NCBI GenBank assembly: GCA_029785235.1
Contig: JAFMAA010000001.1
Span: forward strand, 186,001-250,000
Source: Nitrososphaerota archaeon
GTDB lineage: Archaea > Thermoproteota > Nitrososphaeria > Nitrososphaerales > UBA183
Length of the DNA stretch: 64,000 nucleotides
Direction of reading: 5' to 3'
Part shown: positions 17,401 to 23,949 of the stretch, piece by piece
Numbering within the stretch: the first letter of the stretch is position 1
Layout: each line of letters starts with the position of its first letter
Translations under genes and position numbers: made by a program
The notes under the pieces: generated by a model
What the model saw: only the letters and a program-made list of their open reading frames with translations
Told to the model about the DNA's origin: nothing
The model's database searches: none

Positions 17401-18066
17401 TTATGCGACCCTGGCATACCTCCCCCGACGTTCAATGTTCCGCAGCTGTCGGTGGACCTTCCTGAACCTGGGGCCCCCTGCACTCGCCTCATATCCACGG
17501 AATAACGCGCCAAGGGCGACGTCAGATATGCCAGGATGGGCACCTACGAGCGTCTCTTTGATCAGGCGGAGGTCGACGGCGTGGTCCTCCACCCTCTCTG
17601 TGCGGAGGGCCAGTCCGAAGTCCAAGAAGACAAGTTTTCCCCCTCTGGACACGACGTTGGCGGTTGTGAGATCCCCATGCATCATCCCCGCCTCGTGCAG
17701 GCGAGCGACCCCCTCACCGAATGCGAAGAACAGTTCCTTCGCCCCCTTCTCATCAGTCGAGCCTACCAGGTCCCTGAGCCTTTCACCTTCGACATACTCC
17801 ATGACAAGGGTGGAGGCAGCGAGGTCAAGATGGTAGAGGAAGGGAGCGGCGACCCCAGCCCGCTTCACATAACGCATCATCCCCGCCTCGTGCAGAGTCC
17901 TCTGTCGCCTTATCTCCTCGTCGAGCACTGCCAGCCTGTAGGCGAGCGGCTTCCTGACCTTGAACACGGCGGGGAGACCCTGCCAGTCGCCCAGCACGAC
18001 GTCCGCCTCGGCCCCCCTATAGAGCAGACGGCCTGAGGAGGAATCAGTTTCGCCAGGGGATGTCAA
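17401..18066 (-). CDS. bud32: KEOPS kinase/ATPase Bud32
   Basis: This small RIO-like kinase domain of about 221 residues has GAEADVVLGDWQGLPAVFKV with the ATP Lys, HEAGMMHGDLTTANVV as the catalytic loop with HGDLxxxN, and LVFLDFGLALRT as DFG. The C-terminal KVHRQLRNIERRGRYARVA is the basic tail expected of Bud32. The frame opens earlier (18168), but the conserved part begins near TTG 18066, overlapping the 3' end of kae1 by 23 bp. In many archaea the two are one fused gene; here they are separate but overlapping. Confidence 0.93.
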   Translation of the reverse strand: MTSPGETDSSSGRLLYRGAEADVVLGDWQGLPAVFKVRKPLAYRLAVLDEEIRRQRTLHEAGMMRYVKRAGVAAPFLYHLDLAASTLVMEYVEGERLRDLVGSTDEKGAKELFFAFGEGVARLHEAGMMHGDLTTANVVSRGGKLVFLDFGLALRTERVEDHAVDLRLIKETLVGAHPGISDVALGALFRGYEASAGGPRFRKVHRQLRNIERRGRYARVA

Positions 18067-19036
18067 CCGTATCGAGCCTCCATGACTGCCTGACCGACGA
18101 TTCGGGGACTGGGACTTCCAAGCCGCACCCGTGGGCCAGGGCCCCCGTCCAAGCGATCTGCGCCCCACAGTCGCCGCTGTATTCGAGCGGGACCGCCAGG
18201 ACCCTGGCCGAGTGCCGATCGGCCATGGCCGACATCATCTGCGAAAGGCGCCTGTTCGCAGCCACTCCCCCTACTATCATTACCTCCTCCTTCCCCGTGA
18301 AGGCCAACGCCCTCTCCGTGACCTCTGCAACCATCGAAAACGAGGTCTCTTGCAGGGAATAGGAGACTTCCTCGAAAGATGCTCCGCGGTCCAACAACGT
18401 CTTCGACGCCGTCAGGAGCCCCGAGAAGGAGACATCATTCCCCTTCACCGAATAGGGGAGCCTGAGGTAAGTGGATGACCTCGACGCCGCGTCTTCGATT
18501 GCGCGGCCGCATGGAGAGGCAAGGCCGTGGTGGCGGCCGAACTGGTCCAAGAGCTGCCCGAGGGTGAGATCGAGGGACTCGCCTAGGATCCGCCACCTCC
18601 CTCCTGAGAACGCGATGATCATGGTGTGCCCCCCCGAGACCAAGAGGACCACTGGGTCCCTGGCGCCCGTCAGGAGGCACCCAAGCTCTATATGACCCAC
18701 CGCGTGGTTGACCGGGACGAGGGGGACACCCAGTGAGACGGCCAGGGTCCTGGCGGTCACGGCGCCCACGCGGAGGCACGGACCCAGGCCTGGGCCCATT
18801 GCGTAGGCTACTGCGGAGATTTCGCTCACTTCCGCGCCCGAGGAGCGGATGGCACCCTCCAGCACAGACGGCGCGGCGGTCAGATGGCTCTGTGAAGCCT
18901 CGAAGGGATGAATCCCGCTCCCTTCGGGGGCTTTGTAGACCGACTTCACGTTGGAGAGTATCTTACCGTCGGTGGAGACCACAGACGCAGAGAAAGTGTG
19001 GGCGGTGCTCTCCACGCCAAGGATTAGTCGATTCAT
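18044..19036 (-). CDS. kae1: KEOPS subunit Kae1, tRNA N6-threonylcarbamoyladenosine transferase
   Basis: This 330-residue ASKHA-fold protein starts ILGVESTAHTFSASVV. It contains the iron-binding HAVGHIELG motif and VVLLVSGGHTMIIAFSGG, and a late MIVGGVAANRRLSQMM. It transfers the threonylcarbamoyl group to A37 of ANN-decoding tRNAs. The gene is upstream of and overlaps bud32, and follows an unknown gene by 6 bp. Pcc1 is nearby; no Cgi121 gene was recognised in the window. Confidence 0.96.
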   Translation of the reverse strand: MNRLILGVESTAHTFSASVVSTDGKILSNVKSVYKAPEGSGIHPFEASQSHLTAAPSVLEGAIRSSGAEVSEISAVAYAMGPGLGPCLRVGAVTARTLAVSLGVPLVPVNHAVGHIELGCLLTGARDPVVLLVSGGHTMIIAFSGGRWRILGESLDLTLGQLLDQFGRHHGLASPCGRAIEDAASRSSTYLRLPYSVKGNDVSFSGLLTASKTLLDRGASFEEVSYSLQETSFSMVAEVTERALAFTGKEEVMIVGGVAANRRLSQMMSAMADRHSARVLAVPLEYSGDCGAQIAWTGALAHGCGLEVPVPESSVRQSWRLDTVDIPWRN

Positions 19037-19042
19037 TTCTGA

Positions 19043-19606
19043 CTACATCTTGCGGGTCTGGCGGTAGAGGTCGCCCAGCAGGTTGACGTATGGCTTTACC
19101 TCGACCAAGAAGTCCTCGAACTTCCCTCTCTCGAACGTGGTCACGTGTCTCCCTCCTTCGAACACGATTTTGGCTGCGAGGACGATCCCCCCGCTGCGGT
19201 CCGGATTCGACTTCAGCTTTGGGAAGTGGATCAGGGCCCCGTAGCCCGTCTTCTTCCCACCCTTCGTGAACACCACGTTGTAGTACATGCTCAGGGTCTT
19301 GGTGAACTGCGCCAGCTGCTTCTTCCTGCTTTCGCTCCTCTTTACATGGTCGAACTCGGCCGAGGCCAGGGTGTCTATCATCTCTCTGAGCAGCTTCATG
19401 TCACTCACTTTCTTAGTGTAGCCCGCGTACTCTATGGGTATCTGATAGACGCTGTTCATGACGGAGTCCCAGTCGTCCAAGACCGCGAAGGTGTTGGTGT
19501 CTAGGTTCATCTCTCTCTTCAGTTCGTCTGACAGGACGTCCTCCACGGTCAGCTTGCTCGGCACGCCTAGAGCGCTGGGCTGGGCGTAGTTAACATTGAC
19601 TCCCAC
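19043..19606 (-). CDS. Conserved-looking protein of unknown function upstream of kae1
   Basis: This 187-residue soluble protein has mixed helices and strands; I recognise no family. It contains an acidic N-terminal part (LTVEDVLSDELKREM), a central helix rich in Lys/Arg/Gln (FDHVKRSESRKKQLAQFTKT) and a C-terminal sheet (GGIVLAAKIVFEGGRHVTTF). It starts at GTG 19606 and ends 6 bp before kae1, so it is probably the first gene of the kae1-bud32 operon. A role linked to tRNA modification would be guilt by association only. Confidence 0.6.
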   Translation of the reverse strand: MGVNVNYAQPSALGVPSKLTVEDVLSDELKREMNLDTNTFAVLDDWDSVMNSVYQIPIEYAGYTKKVSDMKLLREMIDTLASAEFDHVKRSESRKKQLAQFTKTLSMYYNVVFTKGGKKTGYGALIHFPKLKSNPDRSGGIVLAAKIVFEGGRHVTTFERGKFEDFLVEVKPYVNLLGDLYRQTRKM

Positions 19607-19924
19607 CCCTCAGAAAGGGGGCCGGGCGGGTCGGAGGAGTCTCCCGCGTGCGACGCGCCCTACTGCCGGAGGCTTAGACAGCCTGGGCCTAGACGCCTGC
19701 TTAACGCGGCCACGCGGCAGCCGGCTCTGCGCGGCATCGCAGCGGAAGAGGGAGAAGGCCGCTGGAACGAACGAGAGCGCACCATACCCATGACGCGAGG
19801 CGTGGCAAGGATGGACAGGCACGCCATTCGTAGCTTAAGCGCGCACGGACGCCCGCTTGGAGGGACCGGAAACCCCCCGCGGGGCCCTTCGAACTTATAC
19901 GAGCCGGCCGCTCCGGGGAGGAAG
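19607..19924. other. GC-rich intergenic region with the promoter of the exosome-associated gene
   Basis: About 318 bp of very GC-rich sequence lie between divergent genes. An imperfect repeat is visible at about 19672-19699 (CTTAGACAGCCTG and CCTAGACGCCTG). I found no tRNA T-loop and no SRP or RNase P RNA signature. The only clear element is a TATA box at 19893-19900. Confidence 0.45.
19893..19900 (+). promoter_or_regulatory. TATA box of exosome-associated RNA-binding protein gene
   Basis: ACTTATAC lies 25-32 bp upstream of TTG 19925, supporting that start over the longer open frame from 19790. Confidence 0.55.
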
Positions 19925-20356
19925 TTGAAGCCCCCCATAACTTCCGTCGAAGTCACATACCTGATACATGCGACGGAGGACGAGCGTAAGGTTGAGGAAG
20001 CGGTAAAGAGTCTCCTGGGCATGACCCCTAGTTTCGAGCGGGATGTCCTTGAGGGGCATTTTGGGAACCAGATCATAAAGGCCAGAGCGCACATGACCGG
20101 GGAAGCGGCCGCGTCGGCGTTCAGGCATGTCATTGCTTCGCTCCCCCTCGATGTCCGGAGGGGGGCGGTCATGGATCTTCGGGCGCACATCGACGAGCAC
20201 TCGGCGCTATATCTCCGTCTGGATAAACAGAGTCTTATCTCCGGTTCCCCCGAGTTGGGGACGAAGGACGCCGTCAGGGTGAAGGTTAAGCCGAGGCTCT
20301 ACGGGCTGAAAGGAGGGGCGTTTGAGCTCTACGCCATGGAACTGGGGCGGAGCTGA
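19925..20356 (+). CDS. Exosome-associated RNA-binding protein (COG1325-like)
   Basis: The protein has about 143 residues: ITSVEVTYLIHATEDERKVE, then a helix and DLRAHIDEHSALYLRLDKQS, DAVRVKVKPRLYG. This matches the archaeal RNA-binding family often described with the exosome (dsRBD-like fold). The open frame extends upstream to 19790, but that part is low-complexity and the TATA box favours TTG 19925. The Pop5 frame overlaps its 3' end, making a small RNA-processing operon. Confidence 0.75.
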   Translation: MKPPITSVEVTYLIHATEDERKVEEAVKSLLGMTPSFERDVLEGHFGNQIIKARAHMTGEAAASAFRHVIASLPLDVRRGAVMDLRAHIDEHSALYLRLDKQSLISGSPELGTKDAVRVKVKPRLYGLKGGAFELYAMELGRS

Positions 20357-20651
20357 TACGCCCAAGAGGTATCTGCTGCTGATGGCCGATGGAGCCCTCT
20401 CGGAGGCAGAGCTTGGAGCGAAATCCCTGTGGGGCGAGTTCGGCGACCTGAAGGTCATATTGGTAGACGGGAACCCGCGGGCGGTAATAGTCAAGACTAC
20501 GTTCGAGGTCGCGCGGCGCATGAGGGAGGCGGGTGGGGTAAGCGTGCCCGGGGGGAGGAGGCTCGTCCCGGTCCTCACATCAGGCGCCGTAGGTAACCTC
20601 AAAAGGCGAGCCCGTGAGGCGGTCACCGATGGCCAAGTTCATGAGCGATGA
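20322..20651 (+). CDS. rnp2: RNase P protein component 2 (Pop5)
   Basis: The 109-residue protein has the Pop5/Rpp14 pattern: KRYLLLMADGALSEAELGAK, SLWGEFGDLKVILVDGNPRA, VIVKTTFEVARRMREA, then VPVLTSGAVGNLKRRAREA. Pop5 pairs with Rpp30 to assist the RNase P RNA in tRNA 5' maturation. The TTG start at 20322 overlaps the preceding gene; no other start exists before the conserved KRYLLL. Rpp30 is not in the window. The family match is convincing in pattern but divergent. Confidence 0.75.
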   Translation: MSSTPWNWGGADTPKRYLLLMADGALSEAELGAKSLWGEFGDLKVILVDGNPRAVIVKTTFEVARRMREAGGVSVPGGRRLVPVLTSGAVGNLKRRAREAVTDGQVHER

Positions 20652-21006
20652 ATATGTCTCTCAAGTGCAGTCTTCGCTTGCTGCCGACCCAAGGTGGGCG
20701 GAGACGACGAAGGGATTCAAGACGAGTGTGGCCTTCAACGTTACAGACACAGGCCAGAACTTCCTGATGACCGTCGAGAACGGCGTGACTTCGTTCCAGA
20801 AAGCTGAACAGGGCGCTTCCGCCGAGTTCTCTTTTGACGGCACGTACGATGCCTGGTGCAAGGTGGCGAAAGGAGAGACAGACATCCAGTCGGCCGTCCT
20901 GAAGGGCCAGCTGAGGTTCAAAGGATCGCTCCCAAAGATAATCATGTACAGGGACAGGCTCGCCAGGGTGGCGGACGTCATGAAGGACGTCCCGAAAGAG
21001 TTCTAG
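20629..21006 (+). CDS. SCP2 sterol-carrier-like lipid-binding domain protein
   Basis: This protein of about 125 residues is a single SCP2 domain: FNVTDTGQNFLMTVENGVTS, ASAEFSFDGTYDAWCKVAKG, SAVLKGQLRFKGSLPKIIMY. SCP2 domains bind acyl-CoA or other lipids in a hydrophobic tunnel. It lies at the edge of the beta-oxidation island and ends 4 bp into the convergent DUF35 gene, so a lipid-carrier role in that pathway is a reasonable inference. ATG 20629 overlaps the end of Pop5; ATG 20641 is an alternative. Confidence 0.8.
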   Translation: MAKFMSDEYVSQVQSSLAADPRWAETTKGFKTSVAFNVTDTGQNFLMTVENGVTSFQKAEQGASAEFSFDGTYDAWCKVAKGETDIQSAVLKGQLRFKGSLPKIIMYRDRLARVADVMKDVPKEF

Positions 21007-21434
21007 GCTTTGACGAAGACGTAGTATGGGCTCCCGTCCGCGCTGACCCTCGCCTCCACCCTCAGTTTCATCCCGGGAGAGGCATCTTCTGCCCTGACCC
21101 CCTCCAACCAGGCGAGCACTCTGATCCCCCCTCCGAGCTCCGCTATGGCTATCGTGTATGAGCCCTCCGCCGAGAAGCTCGCAGGGGTAACCATGGCCTG
21201 GGTGAAGGTCACCAGGGTGGCGTCCCGACCGAGGTCGACCCAGTCGAACCCGCTCCCCATGCACTCGGGACAGTCTGACTGCGGCGGGAAGGTCACCTTC
21301 CCACAGCTCGTGCACTTCGTCGTGACGAACTTCCCTCCCCTGAGCGAATCCCAGAACTCGCGTGTCCTGGAGATGGGGATGTTGAACCTCAAGGTGAGGG
21401 GCCTCCTCGAGTGTAGCGCCGGGGCCTCTGACAT
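21003..21434 (-). CDS. DUF35 OB-fold/zinc-ribbon acyl-CoA-associated protein
   Basis: This 143-residue protein has an N-terminal helix (SRTREFWDSLRGGKFVTTKC), a zinc ribbon CTSCG...CPECMG and an OB-fold (ATLVTFTQAMVTPASFS, LLAWLEGV-type VLAWLEGVRAE). DUF35 proteins associate with non-decarboxylating thiolases and scaffold acyl-CoA transfer, as in the archaeal thiolase/HMG-CoA synthase complex. It follows the thiolase gene by 3 bp, consistent with forming a complex with it. Confidence 0.9.
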   Translation of the reverse strand: MSEAPALHSRRPLTLRFNIPISRTREFWDSLRGGKFVTTKCTSCGKVTFPPQSDCPECMGSGFDWVDLGRDATLVTFTQAMVTPASFSAEGSYTIAIAELGGGIRVLAWLEGVRAEDASPGMKLRVEARVSADGSPYYVFVKA

Positions 21435-21437
21435 CTC

Positions 21438-22598
21438 TCAGTCCCTCGAATAGACTGTCACGTAGGCGTAGTGTCCGGTCCCGCCTATGTTATGGGTAAG
21501 CCCCAGCCCTCTCCGGATGGGGGCCTGGCGCCTCCCCGCCTCCCCCCTTAGCTGCTTTGTTATCTCGACCGCCATGGATACGCCCGTCGCTCCGATTGGG
21601 TGCCCCTTTGCCTTCAGGCCCCCGTCCAAGTTGACCGGAATCTTGCCGCCGAGCTCGGTCTGACCTTCTCTGATCATCTTCGCCCCCTCCCCCTTCTTGC
21701 AGAAACCCAGGTCTTCGTAAGCCATCAGCTCAGCTATTGTGAAACAGTCGTGGGCGGTGGCGACGTCCATTTCCTCTGGCGAGACCTTCGCCATCGCGTA
21801 TGCCATCGTCGATGCGTTGACGGCCGCGCGGAGCCCTACGTATCCATCCCTCCTGCTTAAGTTCGCGGTGTCGGACGAGTAGCCCACGCCCTTTATCCAG
21901 ACCGGGGTGTCCGTCAGCTTCCTGGCCACCTCCTCGGAGGCGAGGACCACAGCAGCCGACCCGTCAGACAGAGGACAGGCGTCGTAGAGCTTCAGTGGCC
22001 AGGCCACCATCTGGGAGCCCAGCGCCTTTTCGAGCGTGATTTCCTTCTGGAACTGCGCCAGGGGGTTCATGGCACCGTAGCGGTGCGCCTTCACGGATAC
22101 CCTCGACAGGTCCTCCTGAGTGGTCCCGAACTTGTTCATGTGAGCTACGGCGTAGAGCGCGTAATAGGCAGGGAATGTCATCCCATAGTTCTCGAACTCC
22201 CAGGTGTAGGAGCCGGCCCTCCCGATGAGCTCGATGGACGTCGGCGTATCGACTTCCGTCATCTTCTCCACCCCGACGGCCATGGCGACGTCCGTCTCGC
22301 CGCTGACTATGCTGTTATAGGCTGCCTTCACGGCCGCGCTCCCGCTGGCGCAGGCAGCCTCAACCCTCATTGTCCCCGCCCCCGTCAGGCCCGCGTACTC
22401 GCCAACCACGACCGCTGGGAGAGATTCCTCATACCAACCCCCGGCGCTCCCTACCACGACGTTGCCGATGTCCTTCCGGTCGACCCCCGCGTCTTCGACG
22501 GCCTGCTTGATGGACTCGAATGCGAGCTCGCCTATGTTGACGTCGGTCCGCCTCCCGAAGCGGCTGTGGCCGACGCCCACAACCGCGACCCTGGTCAT
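21438..22598 (-). CDS. Thiolase, SCPx / acetyl-CoA acetyltransferase-like
   Basis: This 386-residue thiolase-fold enzyme has the nucleophile region VEAACASGSAAVKAAYNS, an active His in AKGHPIGATGVSM and the DUF35-associated motif AHDCFTIAEL. The C-terminal catalytic Cys of classical thiolases is replaced by the HNIGGTGHYAYV ending typical of the SCPx branch. It could cleave 3-ketoacyl-CoA in beta-oxidation or condense acetyl-CoA for the mevalonate pathway; the neighbours favour the former. It lies between the acyl-CoA dehydrogenase and DUF35 genes. Confidence 0.9.
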   Translation of the reverse strand: MTRVAVVGVGHSRFGRRTDVNIGELAFESIKQAVEDAGVDRKDIGNVVVGSAGGWYEESLPAVVVGEYAGLTGAGTMRVEAACASGSAAVKAAYNSIVSGETDVAMAVGVEKMTEVDTPTSIELIGRAGSYTWEFENYGMTFPAYYALYAVAHMNKFGTTQEDLSRVSVKAHRYGAMNPLAQFQKEITLEKALGSQMVAWPLKLYDACPLSDGSAAVVLASEEVARKLTDTPVWIKGVGYSSDTANLSRRDGYVGLRAAVNASTMAYAMAKVSPEEMDVATAHDCFTIAELMAYEDLGFCKKGEGAKMIREGQTELGGKIPVNLDGGLKAKGHPIGATGVSMAVEITKQLRGEAGRRQAPIRRGLGLTHNIGGTGHYAYVTVYSRD

Positions 22599-22650
22599 CG
22601 CCGGTGCGCCCTGGCGTCGGCCGGGAGGACTTTCTCCCCTTTGCCGGCCC

Positions 22651-23844
22651 TCAACCCAGCACGCCCATCTCTTTTGCCACTTCTTTCATTATGGTGAGTC
22701 TCTGGATGTCGTTCGTCCCCTCATAGGTCTTGATTATCTGAGAGTCCCTGAGCATCCTCTCCACCTGGCTGTCGGTCGAGACCCCGTACGCCCCCATGAT
22801 AAGCATCGCCATGTGGGCGTTCCTCTCGGCGGCCTCCGTGGCCGTGATCTTTGCTATGGACGACGCCTTGATGAAGTCCTTCCCCTTCTTCGTCAGCGTG
22901 GCCGCCCAATAGGTGAGGAGCCGGGCGGTGTGAACTGCAGCCGTCATCTCGGCTATCTTGAACTGGACCTGCTGGTAGCTCAGGAGGTAGTTGTCGAAGG
23001 TCTGCCTTTGGGTCGAGTAGTTCAGCGCCGCCTCGAGGGCCGCCTGGGCCAGGCCCGTCCCCTGGGCCGCGACCCCGACCCGCCCGTGGTCGTAGCAGGT
23101 CAAAGCAATCCTCACCCCCCTTCCGACTTCGCCGACCACATTAGCCTCGGGGACCTCCAGGTCTTCGAAAACAAGCTCGACCGGCTGGTCCCCCCTTAAA
23201 CCGATGACGTCGGTGCGCTGGCCGACGTTGAGCCCCTTCATACCCTTCTCTGCGATGAACGCGGTGATGCCGTGGTGCCTCTTGCCGCTCTCCATGGGGC
23301 TAGTCCTGGCAAAGATCAGGAAAGTCTCTGCTTTGTCTCCGTTAGTGATGAACATCTTCTTCCCGTTGATCACGTATTTGTCCGCCTCCTTCCTGGCACT
23401 GGTCGAGATGGCGGCCACGTCAGAGCCTGTGCCTGGCTCCGTCATCGCGTGGGCGGCTATCTTCTCGCCCTTCGCAATGGGGACGAGGTACCTCTTCTTT
23501 TGCTCCTCGGTCCCGAACAGGAAGATTGGGGTAGAGACAAGGTAGGTGGCGCCGACGACAGCTGAGAAGGCCGCGGAGAACCTGGCGATCTCCTCGGTGG
23601 CCAAGACCAGTGAGAGGTCGTCCCCGCCCCCGCCCCCGTACTCCTCGGGGAAGGGGATACCGAAGAGACCGAGCGCGGCGGCCTTCTTGACGAGCCCCAT
23701 GTCCATCTGGTTCTCTCTGTCAATCCGCTGGGTGGCAGGCGCGAGTTCCTTCTCGGCGAACCCCCTGACGGCCTGGCGGAAGGCCTCCTGTTCCTCTGAA
23801 ATCGTAATCGCGTAATCGGACGGGCTGGGCGATAGGGTGCTCAT
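22651..23844 (-). CDS. Acyl-CoA dehydrogenase
   Basis: This 397-residue enzyme has all family features: AHAMTEPGTGSDVAAISTSA, the FAD-contacting LTCYDHGRVGVAAQGTGLAQ, and KTYEGTNDIQRLTIMKE with the catalytic Glu. It makes trans-2-enoyl-CoA, the first step of beta-oxidation, passing electrons to an electron-transfer flavoprotein not seen in the window. A TATA box (23867-23876) lies 27 bp upstream of the start, next to two palindromes shared with the divergent hydratase/dehydrogenase gene. Thiolase and DUF35 follow on the same strand. Confidence 0.96.
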   Translation of the reverse strand: MSTLSPSPSDYAITISEEQEAFRQAVRGFAEKELAPATQRIDRENQMDMGLVKKAAALGLFGIPFPEEYGGGGGDDLSLVLATEEIARFSAAFSAVVGATYLVSTPIFLFGTEEQKKRYLVPIAKGEKIAAHAMTEPGTGSDVAAISTSARKEADKYVINGKKMFITNGDKAETFLIFARTSPMESGKRHHGITAFIAEKGMKGLNVGQRTDVIGLRGDQPVELVFEDLEVPEANVVGEVGRGVRIALTCYDHGRVGVAAQGTGLAQAALEAALNYSTQRQTFDNYLLSYQQVQFKIAEMTAAVHTARLLTYWAATLTKKGKDFIKASSIAKITATEAAERNAHMAMLIMGAYGVSTDSQVERMLRDSQIIKTYEGTNDIQRLTIMKEVAKEMGVLG

Positions 23845-23866
23845 TAGATAGGAGTACGGCCCCGGT

Positions 23867-23876
23867 CATATATACG
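23867..23876 (-). promoter_or_regulatory. TATA box of acyl-CoA dehydrogenase gene
   Basis: CATATATACG is centred 27.5 bp upstream of the acyl-CoA dehydrogenase start at 23844, so the transcript is probably leaderless. Confidence 0.6.
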
Positions 23877-23879
23877 CGA

Positions 23880-23892
23880 TTACTTTTAGTAA
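23880..23892. promoter_or_regulatory. Perfect inverted repeat in divergent beta-oxidation promoter (candidate operator 1)
   Basis: TTACT-TTT-AGTAA is a perfect 5-bp dyad with a 3-bp spacer, just upstream of the acyl-CoA dehydrogenase TATA box. Such a site could bind a dimeric repressor of both divergent transcripts; the regulator is unknown. Confidence 0.5.
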
Positions 23893-23897
23893 CCTTG

Positions 23898-23912
23898 CTT
23901 TCCAGTGGAAAG
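23898..23912. promoter_or_regulatory. Perfect inverted repeat in divergent beta-oxidation promoter (candidate operator 2)
   Basis: CTTTCC-AGT-GGAAAG is a perfect 6-bp dyad with a 3-bp spacer, immediately upstream of the TATA-like CCTTAAG (23915-23921) of the hydroxyacyl-CoA dehydrogenase gene, where the BRE would lie. Confidence 0.55.
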
Positions 23913-23914
23913 AG

Positions 23915-23921
23915 CCTTAAG
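23915..23921 (+). promoter_or_regulatory. TATA-like element of hydroxyacyl-CoA dehydrogenase gene
   Basis: CCTTAAG lies about 32 bp upstream of ATG 23950, which would leave a leader of only a few nucleotides. Confidence 0.45.
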
Positions 23922-23949
23922 CCAGTAGTCGCAAACAAAGTACCTGAGC

